From NCBI GenBank assembly GCA_950097015.1, contig CATNEN010000001.1, positions 3,440,001-3,504,000 of the forward strand: 64,000 bases of DNA, written 5' to 3'. The position numbers and the translations under genes are program-made. Positions 33,956-45,247 of this stretch are shown here, piece after piece (position 1 is the first letter of the stretch; each line of letters opens with the position of its first letter). Source of the DNA: Macrostomum hystrix. Taxonomy: Eukaryota; Platyhelminthes; Macrostomidae. Below the pieces are notes generated by a model, which did no database searches, was not told the DNA's origin, and saw nothing but the letters and a program-made list of their open reading frames with translations.

Positions 33956-34763
33956 CATGCGTTTCGCAGCCAGTTTCCCAGTTTCCCCAGTTTCTCCAGT
34001 TTCCATGGAGAGACCTGGCGTATATTGTTGTTGTTGTTGTTGTTGTTTCGCAGCACACAGACTACGTAATTATTACTATTGTAGCCAGAGTTATAAACTT
34101 TAACTGGGGCTCGAGCTTGTGGGCACCTATTGCCGTTTGCATGCACTTGTCACCACTGTCTGCTGTTGTTTGTGTCTCATGCTTGGTTTGCGTGCGACTG
34201 GGTTGGGCCGTCTGTCTGGGATCCCCCAAATCCCCAGCCCTGCAGATATATAAGATATATAAGATATATACATGTAGCTTGTGGATGCACAGCACGATTT
34301 TGTGAATGTCACACGGATATGACATCCCTCAGAGAAACGGAAATTAAAGGGAACCATTCGTCATGAACATATATATACTCATCTATGAGCAAAATGAGGT
34401 GCTACGAAGCCAATAATGAGGTAAGTCAGAGTTTAACGAACACTGACCATATCAATACAATAAATATGTGTGTGTATCTGGCTTAACCTAGTCAGTACAA
34501 CTACTGTACCGTACTTTATATGTTTGTCAGTAGATGAACCCGAGATATTAATATTAATTAGGCCATATAGTGCAGCTTCGACTACATTTAGCACTGGTGT
34601 CACGGTGTGGCAGCGATGGTTAGAGGAGAGAGTCAGACTGTCATTGGTCCCACTCTGATGGATGCATTTTTCCACCTGGTAGAATCCACCTGGCGGATTC
34701 ACTTATGTATTCAATTTCAAATTCAGTTGCCTCTCCAAATAAAAGAAATGTTGGGGTACACAC
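33956..34763. other. Mixed flank: TTG microsatellite, degenerate repeat relatives
   Basis: It contains a (TTG)n run at 34023-34046, a degenerate 140-bp satellite monomer (34055-34140), a short (ATATAAG)n run near 34247-34270 and a diverged relative of the 91-bp repeat at about 34598-34690 (GTGTGGCAGCGATGGTTAGA). No gene supported. Confidence 0.7.
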
Positions 34764-35049
34764 AGAACACACAGATGTCATATTTTCTAGAATGTGCAAA
34801 CGTCACTTTTGTAGTCTCACAGAACACACAGATGTCATATTTTCTAGAATGTGCAACCGTCACTTTTGTAGTCTCACAGAACACACAGATGTCATATTTT
34901 CTAGAATGTGCAAACGTCACTTTTGCAGTCTCACAGAACACACAGATGTCATATTTTCTAGAATGTGCAAACGTCACTTTTGCAGTCTCACAGAACACAC
35001 AGATGTCATATTTTCTAGAATGTGCAAACGTCACTTTTGTAGTCTCACA
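34764..35049. repeat. 57-bp tandem repeat, five copies
   Basis: Units contain AGAACACACAGATGTCATAT, then TTTCTAGAATGTGCAAACGT. Period exactly 57 bp. As 57 is 19 codons and the unit lacks stops, three frames on the two strands stay open through the array; I do not read these as coding. Confidence 0.96.
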
Positions 35050-35705
35050 GAAATAAAAGAGAATTTTTTATGAACGAAAGTATACTTTTAATAATTATTG
35101 CAGCATGAAGATTTGTGCTGCTGTTTAAGAAATTAATAACTAGCGATAAACTTTAAAGTTTACTTACAAAATGAGTTGGATTACATAGAAAAGAATTAGC
35201 GTAGTGGTTGAAATGATGACGCAAAAAGCTAGAACACAATTCCACATGATATGACGAAGTACAATGACGCATTAAAAATGAAACATTTTCGCCTTGAAAA
35301 TGACGAAATATCTGCTAAAATTCTAATCGTTTGTGTGATTGTCAGTTTCATTGATGCCAATGAAACCGGTGAATCATTTTCTTAGAAAGCACTTTGAGCT
35401 TTGAAGTATATGAGCCCTATTATGAATGATTTGTAGTAAACAGTTCGATTAAGATTTTGACAGAGTCGTAACCTTTTCTTGGAGTCGTAGCCAGAATCGC
35501 AGCACAGCAGTACAAGAATGAGCACAGAGAAGCAATAATGAGTACAGATAAGCAATAATGAGCACAGAGAAGCAATAATTAGCACAGATTAAGCAGGAGC
35601 ACATACAAAAGCGGGCGCAACAGGAGAAAGATTCAGTCTTGCGAGACAGCTTGCCACCTGTCTCACTGAGGTCAGTCCAGGGTTTGCACTTTCTCAACAC
35701 GCAAG
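35050..35705. other. AT-rich flank, nothing recognised
   Basis: It includes a short imperfect 20-bp repeat (AAGCAATAATGAGCACAGAG) at 35515-35590. No gene supported. Confidence 0.5.
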
Positions 35706-36029
35706 TCAGGCGTCGGTGAGGCAGGTCTGCGGATCCGATATCGGCAGCACGGGTGACACCTGGCCCTGCTTCCGTCTGCCGGTGGCGCCACCGCCGCTTC
35801 TGCTGCGACGCCGCCTCCGCCACCGAAGCCGCCAACCCAGGCAGCAGACGTCCAGGCCCATTCGCTTGACCTCCGGTTTCGAGCGCAGCTCCGTGATCAG
35901 GTTGGACTGCAGCAGCTCCTGTAGCAGGTCCTGACGGGACAAGCCTGGAGCTGATGGATTGTCCAAGTTGACAACCAAGTTTGAGAGCCCGTTGATGCGT
36001 CTGATGAAGGCCATACGTGTCGGTAGGCC
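35706..36029 (-). CDS. Possible exon of an unrecognised minus-strand gene
   Basis: After a splice-acceptor-like CTACTCAAACAG, the minus strand reads RMAFIRRINGLSNLVVNLDN, then LSRQDLLQELLQSNLITELR, which looks like real helical protein. Further on this frame becomes arginine-rich, while the neighbouring frame becomes glycine-rich (WVGGFGGGGGV). An intron or frameshift may therefore lie near 35830. No family recognised; coding status is uncertain. Confidence 0.3.
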   Translation of the reverse strand, partial: GLPTRMAFIRRINGLSNLVVNLDNPSAPGLSRQDLLQELLQSNLITELRSKPEVKRMGLDVCCLGWRLRWRRRRRSRSGGGATGRRKQGQVSPVLPISDPQTCLTDA

Positions 36030-36112
36030 TGTTTGAGTAGTGCAGGTGAGTACGGGCTTGATGTTTAACAGGTACCATGCCAAGCAGAACAGGTGAACAC
36101 TGTGTCTAACAG

Positions 36113-36262
36113 AACAGGTGATCACAGGCTCTCTGTCTAACAGGTGACGCTCTCTGTCTAAAAGGTGACGCTCTCTGTCTAACAGGTGACGCTCTTTGTC
36201 TAACAGGTGACGCTCTCTGTCTAACAAGTGACGCTGTCGGCCTAACAAATGACGCTCTTGGT
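36113..36262. repeat. 21-bp tandem repeat, about seven copies
   Basis: Units of CTAACAGGTGACGCTCTCTGT at 21 bp. On the minus strand this gives a 7-residue repeat (RERHLLD) that happens to be open. Confidence 0.93.
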
Positions 36263-36662
36263 CTAACAGGTATTTCTAACAGAAATGAATTCCACAATGA
36301 CAGATTTAGAATGACAAATGAATTTCAGAATGACTAGTGATGGACAGATTAAAACAGGACTTGATCTTCATTCATATTCACATTAGAAAATGTCAAGTAA
36401 CTTACTGGAAATGCAGGCGCATCACTGATCTAGACCACAGGTCGAAGAGAGGTAGCCACGTGGCTAGTGCACTAGGCAGAATCGCACAACAAGAGTCAGC
36501 AGCTGCCATCAGACACAAGTTAATCCTGGAATGGTGCAGGCTTTAGCACAACGTATTAATAATGTCAAATCAAAGTGAATGAAGTACTGCGATAAAATGA
36601 CTCCGTGATGGCAAAGGAAAGAAGATTGAAGGCAACACAATTATCCAAAAATAGGCTCCTTT

Positions 36663-36726
36663 TTATTTGGCGCCGCCGCCATTCTCAAAGTCGGCATCCG
36701 TGAACAGCGAGTTGTGTTGGCGAGTT
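36663..36726 (-). CDS. Possible last exon, minus strand
   Basis: A strong acceptor (TTTTTGTGTCTAACAG) is followed by 64 nt encoding TRQHNSLFTDADFENGGGAK and a stop. The stop overlaps an AAATAAA poly(A) signal. This could be the end of a gene lying at higher coordinates. No donor or upstream exon could be assigned with certainty. Confidence 0.3.
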
Positions 36727-36920
36727 CTGTTAGACACAAAAATAGACGCTGTCTATCATTCATTTCTGTCATATCTGTCATTACTGCTACAACAATTTCC
36801 AGATTTCCATATCTTAACTTCCTAATCTTATCTTATCTTTCCATAACTTCCATTTCATATCTTCCAGATTCGCATATTTCCAGATCTTAGCCGCCGTAGG
36901 CGCCGCCGTTCAGCAGCGAC

Positions 36921-36921
<1 letters not shown>

Positions 36922-36966
<45 letters not shown>
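36922..36966. repeat. (GGC)n trinucleotide microsatellite
   Basis: About 14 GGC triplets. On the minus strand, just after an acceptor-like GCATTGTTGCAG, they could encode a proline run, but no reading frame is preferred by flanking evidence. Confidence 0.9.
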
Positions 36967-36968
<2 letters not shown>

Positions 36969-36979
36969 AGCATCCATTC

Positions 36980-39310
36980 TGCAACAATGCATTAAATGCT
37001 TTAAATGAAATTTAAAATTAGGAGAAAATTTCAATTAGGAAAATAGAATTCCAACTTAGAAGTAGGATTAAATGAATAATTTCGAAAATTAGAATGATGA
37101 TTGGGAGGCAATGAAAGTTAACAGTTTCCCCGAGCGAAAGTTTTTTATAAGTAAGCAATAACAATAATGTGTCCTAAAGCATGCTCTGTAGAAAAGTTGG
37201 CCCATTTAAATGAGCATTGGAAAGTCATAATTCGAATGAGATTTTATACGACCGAGCAACAACAGTTACGTTATGAAACGACTTGCTTTCTAGGAAAGAT
37301 GGTTTCTGCACTGTATGTTATGAGGGACCATTTAAATTAACGTTTCGCGGTCATTTTCTTTGAGAACAAGGGTACGTCAAGTTATAAATAGTTTGTTTCA
37401 CAGTATAAAAGCAAGGCATAATGTGAAAGCGGAGAATATTGAAATTTAGCAGAATACAATACGAAGTAATGTGCAGAGCTGGACAAGTGTTACTGCTAAT
37501 CACAGGCTTGGGGAGGTAGTATGAGTCTGTTGTTTGTTTTATGTTTGACTTGCACATTCAAAGTGTTTAACTCAAACAATATGAATCTACTGCTCTCAAC
37601 CCAGTGCCACTGTCCTAACTTGTCAGCTCGGCTCATAGCTAATATGTGACCTTCTATGATCATCACTAAATGAATGCACCCACATTCCATTTATGTATTA
37701 AAATGTAGACCTCTAAGAGTATAAAGTTTCAGTGTATTATAAATAGTGAGCTATCCAAGCCTTTTTTACATAGGCTACAGAGTTTATGCTTATCTTAACA
37801 AGTCTTAATATTAGAATAAAAACCTGTATATTGGGTCTATTAGTCTATATGCATAGGCCTAGCTTATTGGCTGGCAACTTGTCATAATTGTATGGAAACA
37901 ATGAATTATTCTAAATGAAATTGGGACCCAGGAATATAAATTCTTATTAAGATTTCCAAGCAACTACTGGGATATGGGATCTATGAGCTGGGAGCCTAGG
38001 ATCAAGGACTAGTGTTGCCCCTAAAAAATTCCGCAGGGCTTAATTCTATGATTGAATTGATAATTAGTGGAATATGTAATCCAAAGTAAACTAATTGACT
38101 ATTGTATATCCAATTCCAAAAATGGTATGGTCAGTATGGTATACTTGCCAATTTGCACCCACTTCATAGGTCACAGATTTAAAAGAATGGTGCTTTTAAA
38201 AGAAAGATCTAATAAAATGAGGGGAAGAAATAAGAAAATTGGAACCAAAGTCTAACATCTGTCATCTGTAGGCCTAACTGTCTATGACTGTGTATGACTT
38301 TGTTTTATGAGTGTCATGTAACACGTTAGAACTATTCTAATCATTGACAAATCCATGGATCTTTATTACCTAGATGTAGCACTCTAGGGACTTTTGTGTG
38401 CCCCTAGACCCAATGTATTTCTAATTTGGTTTAAGCTCAGTAGCTTGAGAGAAAATTGCCAGTATTTTATGTAAATATTCATTTTACATGTTGCATTTTA
38501 TAGCAAGAGTATGCCTAGTAAAGATACCTAAGCCCCATGCAAAGAAACAAAAGGAGACTTGAAAAAAATTGCCAAGTGCTAATGCTGATTTAATGTTCTG
38601 TGGTGCCATATGAAGTGCTGTCAAAGTATAGACTACAATTCTGTGTAGGCTAGAAGGATAGGAATATGAGTGAATAGGAATTGGAGGAAGGGAAAAGGAT
38701 CCCTGTGGCCCTGTGGCACTTGGGTGGCGCAGCTCCTCATACAGCAGCTACATGAGTTTAATACTCTGGCACCATCTATTTGCTATTGAGCATAGCTCAC
38801 ACAGATAGGAAACATTGGCAACTAAATAAATTTCTGCTACATCTTTTTAATGCCATCCAAACAAAAATAACTGCCTATGTCCCATAGCTACTGAACTTGA
38901 GCTCTGAGTGAGCATGGACATGGTCAAGTTTATTAAATGTTTTTTAGTGGGATCACATTTTTCACATTGCTTGAATGGGGAGTAGGTTATCTAGGGAATA
39001 TAAGATCTATGGACACTGACCTATTAGGACAGGGTTGGTAACCATTTTTATCTTGTAGGCCAGATAGAGATTTGAGCACATGGGTCATGGCTCATGAACA
39101 CATGGAAGAAGTGGAAGTGTAAGTAGAAGAGTAGAAGCTTAGAGGGTGGAGAGCTAGGGTGGAGTGGAGAGGAGGCTGCATTGGGTGGGGTTGGGGTTGG
39201 GTTTGGTAGATTTGGGCTAGATTTAGTAAGCCATACAAGTAAAGTATGGGGTAGATATCTGATCCTGTCCTGTCTGTCTACCTGTCTGTCTGCCTACCTG
39301 CCTGCCTGCT
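36980..39310. other. AT-rich intergenic or intronic sequence
   Basis: Nothing recognisable as gene, RNA or repeat array. Scattered ORFs under 70 codons have no support. Confidence 0.5.
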
Positions 39311-39317
39311 TGCCTGA

Positions 39318-39672
39318 GGGCACTGGTCCCCTCTATAACATGGGGGCACTGACCCCTCTAGCAGGGAGGGCACTGGCCCCTCTAGCAGGGAGGGCACTGA
39401 TCACTCTAGCAGGGAGGGAACTGGCCCCTCTAGCAGGGAGGGCACTGACCCCTCTCTAGCAGGGAGGGCACTGACCCCTTCTAACAGGGAGGGAACTGGC
39501 CGCTCTAGCAGGGAGGGCACTGATCGCTCTAGCAGGGAGGGAACTGGCCCCTCTAGCAGGGAGGGCACTGACCCCTCTCTAGCAGGGAGGGCACTGATCA
39601 CTCTAGCAGGGAGGGAACTGGCCCCTCTAGCAGGGAGGGCACTGACCCCTCTCTAGCAAGGAGGGCACTGAC
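39318..39672. repeat. 24-26 bp minisatellite (AGCAGGGAGGGCACTGACCC)
   Basis: About 14 units built from CTCTAGCAGGGAGGGCACTG and CTCTAGCAGGGAGGGAACTG variants alternate. Unit length varies by a CT duplication (CCCCTCTCTAGC). Confidence 0.93.
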
Positions 39673-40673
39673 CACTTTCCAATCCCACGATCCCCTTTCC
39701 AATCCCATGATCTCAATTCTAATCCCATGATCTCAATTCTCTCCTCTCTGCCCCTCACTCCCTCCTGTCTGCCCGAATTAAACAATGAACAATATGAACA
39801 ATCCACAATACGAAAATAGTCAATAATATAGTCAACAAAATTAGCCATTTTTAATAAAAGAAACGAAATAATGATGTTTAGTTGTTCCTTGGTCTTTAAT
39901 AAAGAGGAGAGTTAGGGAGAATGCGATGAGAATATGTTCTTCTCAGAGTTATTCTGTTTTTCTCAATCTCAGATAGTCTTTGCAAATCTCAACGTTATAA
40001 AAATAAAGATGTACTGAAGTTTATTAGATTCGATAAACAATTTTCTTTCTTAATAGAATCAACAAGTCCACTATCTAATGACAAAATAGTTTGAGAGTCG
40101 AGACTGAACGAGCGTCTTTGTTCTGGTCTTTTGTTAAATAGATGGTGTGATATGCAGGACACCATAATAGGCAAGCCAGGAGCCTCAAGACAGAGAGGAC
40201 ACGCGATTATGGGGTTTGGGAAATGGGGTGGGTGTCATTAAATGAATCACAGCGAATCGCACGCGAATATGGGGTTTTGGGAATGGGGTGGGTGTTAAAT
40301 GACTGACAAATATTTTTGGTTTGGAAGGATCGATAAATTAAACGGCCGTTAGTTTGGCTCGGTGTGAGAAGGGTTTAGTCAAAGGACCCCTATATAACAG
40401 CATCTGCACTGGAAGCTAAACGGAAAAGTTAAGTTAGTAGTCAAAATTAGTAGTTATTTGCAAGGACTACTAGAGTAGAAGGTCGCGACACTTAAAGACT
40501 GTAAATTTTATTAAAGGCCACTTTTCTAAGCGATGTCTTTTTTAAACGGATGCACATAGAAATTTACTTTTTTCGCTGGGACCTTCGAAATTCATTGCCC
40601 TTGAAGATAAAATACATTTGCGTCTGGATAAACATATTTTTTAAACTCGCTAATCTGATGGCCCCTGCTACCC
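39673..40673. other. AT-rich stretch with a short direct duplication
   Basis: At 40199-40310 a block of about 60 bp (CACGCGAWTATGGGGTTT) occurs twice. CCCTATATAAC at 40389 resembles a TATA box, but no downstream ORF fits it. No gene supported. Confidence 0.5.
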
Positions 40674-40906
40674 CTGATGTGGGATAACTGCTGAAGTGGG
40701 ATAACTGCTGCACTGGGAAAACTGCAGAAGTTGAATTACTGGATGAAGTTAGATAACTGCTGAAGTAAGATAACAGGTTAAGTGGGATTACTCCTGAAGT
40801 GGGCTATCTGATGAAATGGGATTTCTGCCGATATGGGATAACTGTAGATGGGGGATAACTGGTGAAAGGGGATAGCTGCTTAAGGGGATATCTGATGAAG
40901 TGACGA
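40674..40906. repeat. Degenerate 17-18 bp tandem repeat
   Basis: Units of GAAGTGGGATAACTGCT, strongly diverged to the right. Related single units recur near 41430-41480. Confidence 0.85.
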
Positions 40907-41141
40907 ATTTAGTTAGTGACGAATTTTTTAATAACTGAATAATTCGGGGCGGCTTAATTGCTATTCACATTCTAAAATTAAAATTTGGACTGGAAGCGGA
41001 GCTGATATCTTCCTTTTTTCTAAGACTTGTGGCCAATAAAATTGCCCGATTTACACAGGGGCGGGGCAGATAGACAGAAAATAGCGTATTTATTTTTTGG
41101 CTGGACCGACTTTTCCAAATTTTTGCTTCCCCAGAACTCAC

Positions 41142-42306
41142 CAAAAAGCGATGCCGCCGCCTCCTGGCGGCCCGCCCGGGCCCCAATGCCAGGGCGGCAT
41201 GAAACCGATATTTCTGCAAAATACAAGGCCTTCTGGCAATTGAATTGATTCCATCGTTAGCTGTGAATCTGACAAAAAATTTACTCACCCTCGGCAATAG
41301 GCAGATAAACTTCTGAGCTTTACCTGCTCCATCAGGAGCAGGTAGGCTCGCACGCTGTCTCTCTGCAAATTTTTAAAAGAAAAAATATAGAGCAAGGACG
41401 AAGGACGGTTGTTAGTACAATCCTGTATAACTGAGTAACGGGGATAACTCATGAAATAGGATAACTAATGAACGGGGATGATTGCATGATAAAGTCAATA
41501 ACTGAAGAAGTGGGAATTTGGAGAAGGCTTTGTGGATCAGAGAAGGGCTTGGGATCTGGGATTAAAGCTGTAAATCCCAAAACCCCGAATCAACGAATAA
41601 ATGCATATTTCTGCTATTGACTGCACTGAAGAATTAATTTATAGAGTTAGGAGGGTCTTTGTCAACAGCACTATTTAAAGGCACAGAAACTCACATTCGT
41701 CTTCCAGTTCCGCCATTTGCGGCCTCCCCGATGACGAGGGCGGCCGCGGCGGCTGTGCTGCTGGGGATTGGGGGGAGGGTGGGCTGGGCCTGGGTTGGGT
41801 TGGGGAGGGTTGGGACGGGCTGGACGGGGGGGTTGGCCGACTGGGGCAGGGGTGGTAAGGGTGGGTTGTGGGCCTGGGTTGGGTTGAGGAGGGATGGGGC
41901 GGGCTGGACGGGGCGGTTGGCCGACTGGGGCAGGGGTGGTGAGGGTGGGTTGTGGGCCTGGGTTGGGTTGAGGAGGGATGGGGCGGGCTGGACGGGGCGG
42001 TTGGCCGACTGGGGCAGGGGTGGTGAGGGTGGGTTGTGGGCCTGGGTTGGGTTGAGGAGGGATGGGGCGGGCTGGAAGGTTGGGTTGGGCGGGGAGAAGA
42101 GGGCGGACTGGGGCAGGGGCAGGCTGGGTCGGGATCAGGGGGGGAGCACCGGCCACCCGGGCATATGAAGCCCTGGTGGCCGGCCTGGAAGGTGGCGGCG
42201 ATGGCGGAGGCGTTGGCGGGGGGCGGGGCGGGGGGCGTGGCGGGGCCCGCAAGGGCCGGGCGTCGGCCCGACCCTTCTTTCGGCCGGCCGACTTTTTCTT
42301 TGATGC
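41142..42306 (-). CDS. Proline-rich minus-strand gene, three candidate exons with consistent phase
   Basis: Minus-strand exons 42306-41695 (612 nt), 41362-41324 (a 39-nt microexon) and 41213-41142 (72 nt). Each starts after a good acceptor (AATTTCAG, ATTTGCAG, TTTTGCAG) and ends at a strong donor (GTGAGT, GTAAAG, GTGAGT). All lengths are multiples of three and phase 0 is open throughout. The large exon opens with a basic SKKKSAGRKKGRA segment, then proline-rich sequence including four 28-residue repeats (from the 84-bp tandem repeat at 41787-42085). The small exons give RDSVRAYLLLMEQ and KYRFHAALALG. The gene continues on both sides. A second frame of the large exon is also open, so the frame is not certain. 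No family recognised. Confidence 0.45.
41787..42085. repeat. 84-bp tandem repeat (3.5 copies) within the proline-rich exon
   Basis: GGCCTGGGTTGGGTTG recurs at 41787, 41871, 41955 and 42039, period 84 bp (28 codons). The 3n length keeps the host exon frame, consistent with coding selection. G-rich on the plus strand. Confidence 0.93.
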
Positions 42307-42319
42307 CTGAAATTATGTA

Positions 42320-44185
42320 TTGCCAAACTCGTTAATCACGCAAATTATGTTTCTTGGAAATTAACAAACATGATTCAAGGAAGTGTTGTACCAGTAAACT
42401 AACGGTGAGGTAGCTATAGCAGTATATGTAAGTTATAGGTGAGTTTGTCAGTTCAAATATTACCTGGCCTCTTTGGACACATGAAAGAGTTTTTCTTTTC
42501 TAAGAAAATACCAAAACTTTGCCACTTAATAGCTTTATTGTTTAAGATAATCATACTTGATTTTCTTCATCAAATTCTTAAATTTTTTCTTTGACTTTAC
42601 TAAGTTTAATTTTACTCTAAAAGTTGGGTAAAGTTTAGCACTTTAATATACCAATGATCTAATATCATGCATAGAAGGACAAATAATTTGGTTTCTGCAT
42701 TAAAAAATTCGAATTTTTATATAAAAAATTAGATAGAAAGTCAGATACAACAAACAGTAGTACTAATGTAGGATCACATATATCATTTGTGTGAATTATC
42801 TATGTGAGTTTCTTGTAAACATTTGCTATAGCATAGCTATAGCTATGCCCTATGCGAATCTTTAAAAAATTAAAGTCTCTTTTGAAGAGGACAGAACAGA
42901 AGTAGCTAGTCCTATATGAAGATACTAATTTCTTAGCCTAAATTTAGCTATTATATGTTTTTATTGGAATAAATGTTACAGTTACAACCCTATTTGGCTA
43001 GAGGAATTCCTTCAGTTTAAGGATGGAATAAATATTTATATTTAGACATAACTAGCTATGCCTATAATCAGTGCTGCTCTTATTTTCATAGACCAAATTT
43101 AATAATTTAATAACTAAAAATTTCCTCTCCTTGCTATCTAATTATATCTATGTTATCTATGTTATCTATCTAATTATATCTATGTTATAACTAGGCATAA
43201 ATTCAAAATTATGGCTTTTTAGTCTAAAAATGAGAACTATACACTCAATATAGTTGCCCAGGGTTTGAAAAAGAGTTTAATATTTTTTTCAAGTTTTGTA
43301 TTCCTTGAATGAACTTATTTAGTCTCCAAAAAGACAAAGTCTTGAGTAGACCTTCTAGTCAAACAAAAACTTTTCAATTGTTTCAGAATTCAAGTAAATG
43401 TCTTGTAACCCTTTTATTATGCAAGATAATTTCATGAATTTTGTCCACATGAAGATAACATGAATGAAATTAGAAATATCAAATAAAAAGCAAGTAGAAC
43501 ATGATTCAAAAGGGAAAAATAATGGCTCTAGGAATATAGTCAGGCTATAACATTGCTTTGTAGGCCTATCAATTTTTCTTATGTGTATATTGAACTAGCA
43601 AAGTGAAATAATAATTTAAGATCAAATAGTAGAGTAGACTATATAGCTACTTGTTTAGAAAGGGAAGCAAATAATTATTTTGTATATGTTGGTATATGTA
43701 AAACATAATATATATTGGTAATTTTTAACTGGAATTGGCTCTCTATTGTAAACATTTTTATAATGCTAGAATACAAGGTTATCACCTTGTATAGTAGCAA
43801 AATAACTGTATACAAAAGATTATCAGGCACACCAGATGGCAAATATGGATCTCAGATTTAAATAGTGAGTTGACAGCTGACCCTACCTATATTTTTATCC
43901 ATTTTTGCCAAGCGAGAAGGTTTCCAGAAGTGCCCATAGATTTAGAGTGCAAGGTATTCAGAGCTTTGGTCAATTTTTAAGACTTTAGCTTCACAGCACT
44001 ATGTTAAATGCAAGTGGTTAAAATGAATACAGCACAATAGCTATATCAATCTACATTAAAAAGCTTTCTACTGAGGCTTACAGCACTTCTAAAGAGTGCA
44101 ATGTACATTATCCTCATTGATTTTAATAGCACATCTATAAAGTGCAATATACTGAACTGTTTTATTTAACAATTTGCAGTCTAGT
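42320..44185. other. AT-rich intergenic or intronic sequence
   Basis: Very AT-rich, with no supported exon, RNA or repeat array. It may be a large intron or the space between two minus-strand genes. Confidence 0.5.
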
Positions 44186-45247
44186 CTATCTAGGAAAAAG
44201 ATGGACTGTCCTACTGTTTGGCTGTTGTGAGATAACATGTTCTTCAGCAGCACTTTGCTGTGTCATATGTGACAGGCTTGGTAATGAAAATTGTAAAGGT
44301 ACCTGAGGAGGTACTTGAGACTCAGATATCTGTATTTCCTGTGGCAATAACATACCTGGGTAATAATTCTGCGAAAACTGAGCAAGACCTAGGTGACTAT
44401 GTATTACTTGATTTTGAGAACTTCTAAGTTGCTGCAAATGAATGTCTTCTAAATAAGCGTCTGGATTTTGGAATAAATTTTCAATACTATTGATATTTGA
44501 AGTAGTATTGTTGAGACTGGTAATATCATTGACATTACTTTGTGATGCTTCTGCACTTTGACTACATTCTTCATTGAGGCTTATCTCAGCCTCAGCAGCA
44601 TAGTCATTTTGCTGTGTAGCCACTATTGCAGAATCATTACCATTTGCACTAGTACCTTGCATGCCAACAAGCAATGCTTCATTTTGGTTTGCCAGAGTAC
44701 CTTCAGTGCTAATTGTAGGTGCTACATTTCTCTCATTCCATTCTGAATGAGACCAAAATTTTACTTCACCATGATCAGAAATTGCCTGAAATTGTGCAAC
44801 ACATTGCTGTTGGTTAAGATTATGGGGTGAAGAGAAGTTGGGAATAAAACGTCCTGGCCCTTTCTTCTGACCTGTAGCTAAATCAGAAGCTATAAGTGCC
44901 CATTGAATTGCACCAGAGTTGCCTGCCCTTTCATAAGCGTCCTTAGCTATTTTACTAAGCTCTTTGCGCATGTAGACAACACCCTTTTTAATAATTTCTT
45001 CAAACTTTCCTTCTGTTTGAGGAAGCTGCTGCAAATTTTGAAGCCTGTGTTGCGCTTGCTTATCTGCTCTTATAAAATCAACAATAGAACTACATGCTTC
45101 TTGGACCTGTCCACTCAAAGTGCCAGTGACATCTTTAGAACAGTGATAAATGGCTCTGTCATGTTCAGTAATTCTAATAACAATGTAAGTTTCTTTATGT
45201 TTGTCCAAGTCCTGAATGATTCTTTTAATTGGGCGAGGTCGATTTTT
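44186..45247 (-). CDS. Unrecognised minus-strand gene, terminal exon
   Basis: Open frame of about 354 codons ending at 44186. The first ATG is at 45208, but the frame extends upstream as AAKNRPRPIKRIIQDLDKHK to a stop near 45250, so it is probably an internal or terminal exon. The N-terminal 150 residues look like a compact domain (DRAIYHCSKDVTGTLSGQVQ, FIRADKQAQHRLQNLQQLP, VVYMRKELSKIAKDAYERAG). The C-terminal half is Asn/Gln/Ser-rich and low in complexity, like a transcriptional regulator. No family recognised. Two candidate upstream exons with good splice sites lie at 45738-45690 and about 45613-45535, but I could not join them without a stop. Confidence 0.6.
   Translation of the reverse strand, partial: KNRPRPIKRIIQDLDKHKETYIVIRITEHDRAIYHCSKDVTGTLSGQVQEACSSIVDFIRADKQAQHRLQNLQQLPQTEGKFEEIIKKGVVYMRKELSKIAKDAYERAGNSGAIQWALIASDLATGQKKGPGRFIPNFSSPHNLNQQQCVAQFQAISDHGEVKFWSHSEWNERNVAPTISTEGTLANQNEALLVGMQGTSANGNDSAIVATQQNDYAAEAEISLNEECSQSAEASQSNVNDITSLNNTTSNINSIENLFQNPDAYLEDIHLQQLRSSQNQVIHSHLGLAQFSQNYYPGMLLPQEIQISESQVPPQVPLQFSLPSLSHMTQQSAAEEHVISQQPNSRTVHLFPR

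Noticed and set aside
31529-34103. Series of ORFs of 86-124 codons repeating the same sequence
   Set aside because: Translations of two consecutive satellite monomers; stops recur at each length variant.
34607-35073. ORFs on both strands through the 57-bp repeat
   Set aside because: A 57-bp unit is 19 codons without stops; several frames are open, none with protein-like features.
40380-40500. TATA-box promoter at CCCTATATAAC
   Set aside because: No downstream ORF, exon or RNA gene fits it.
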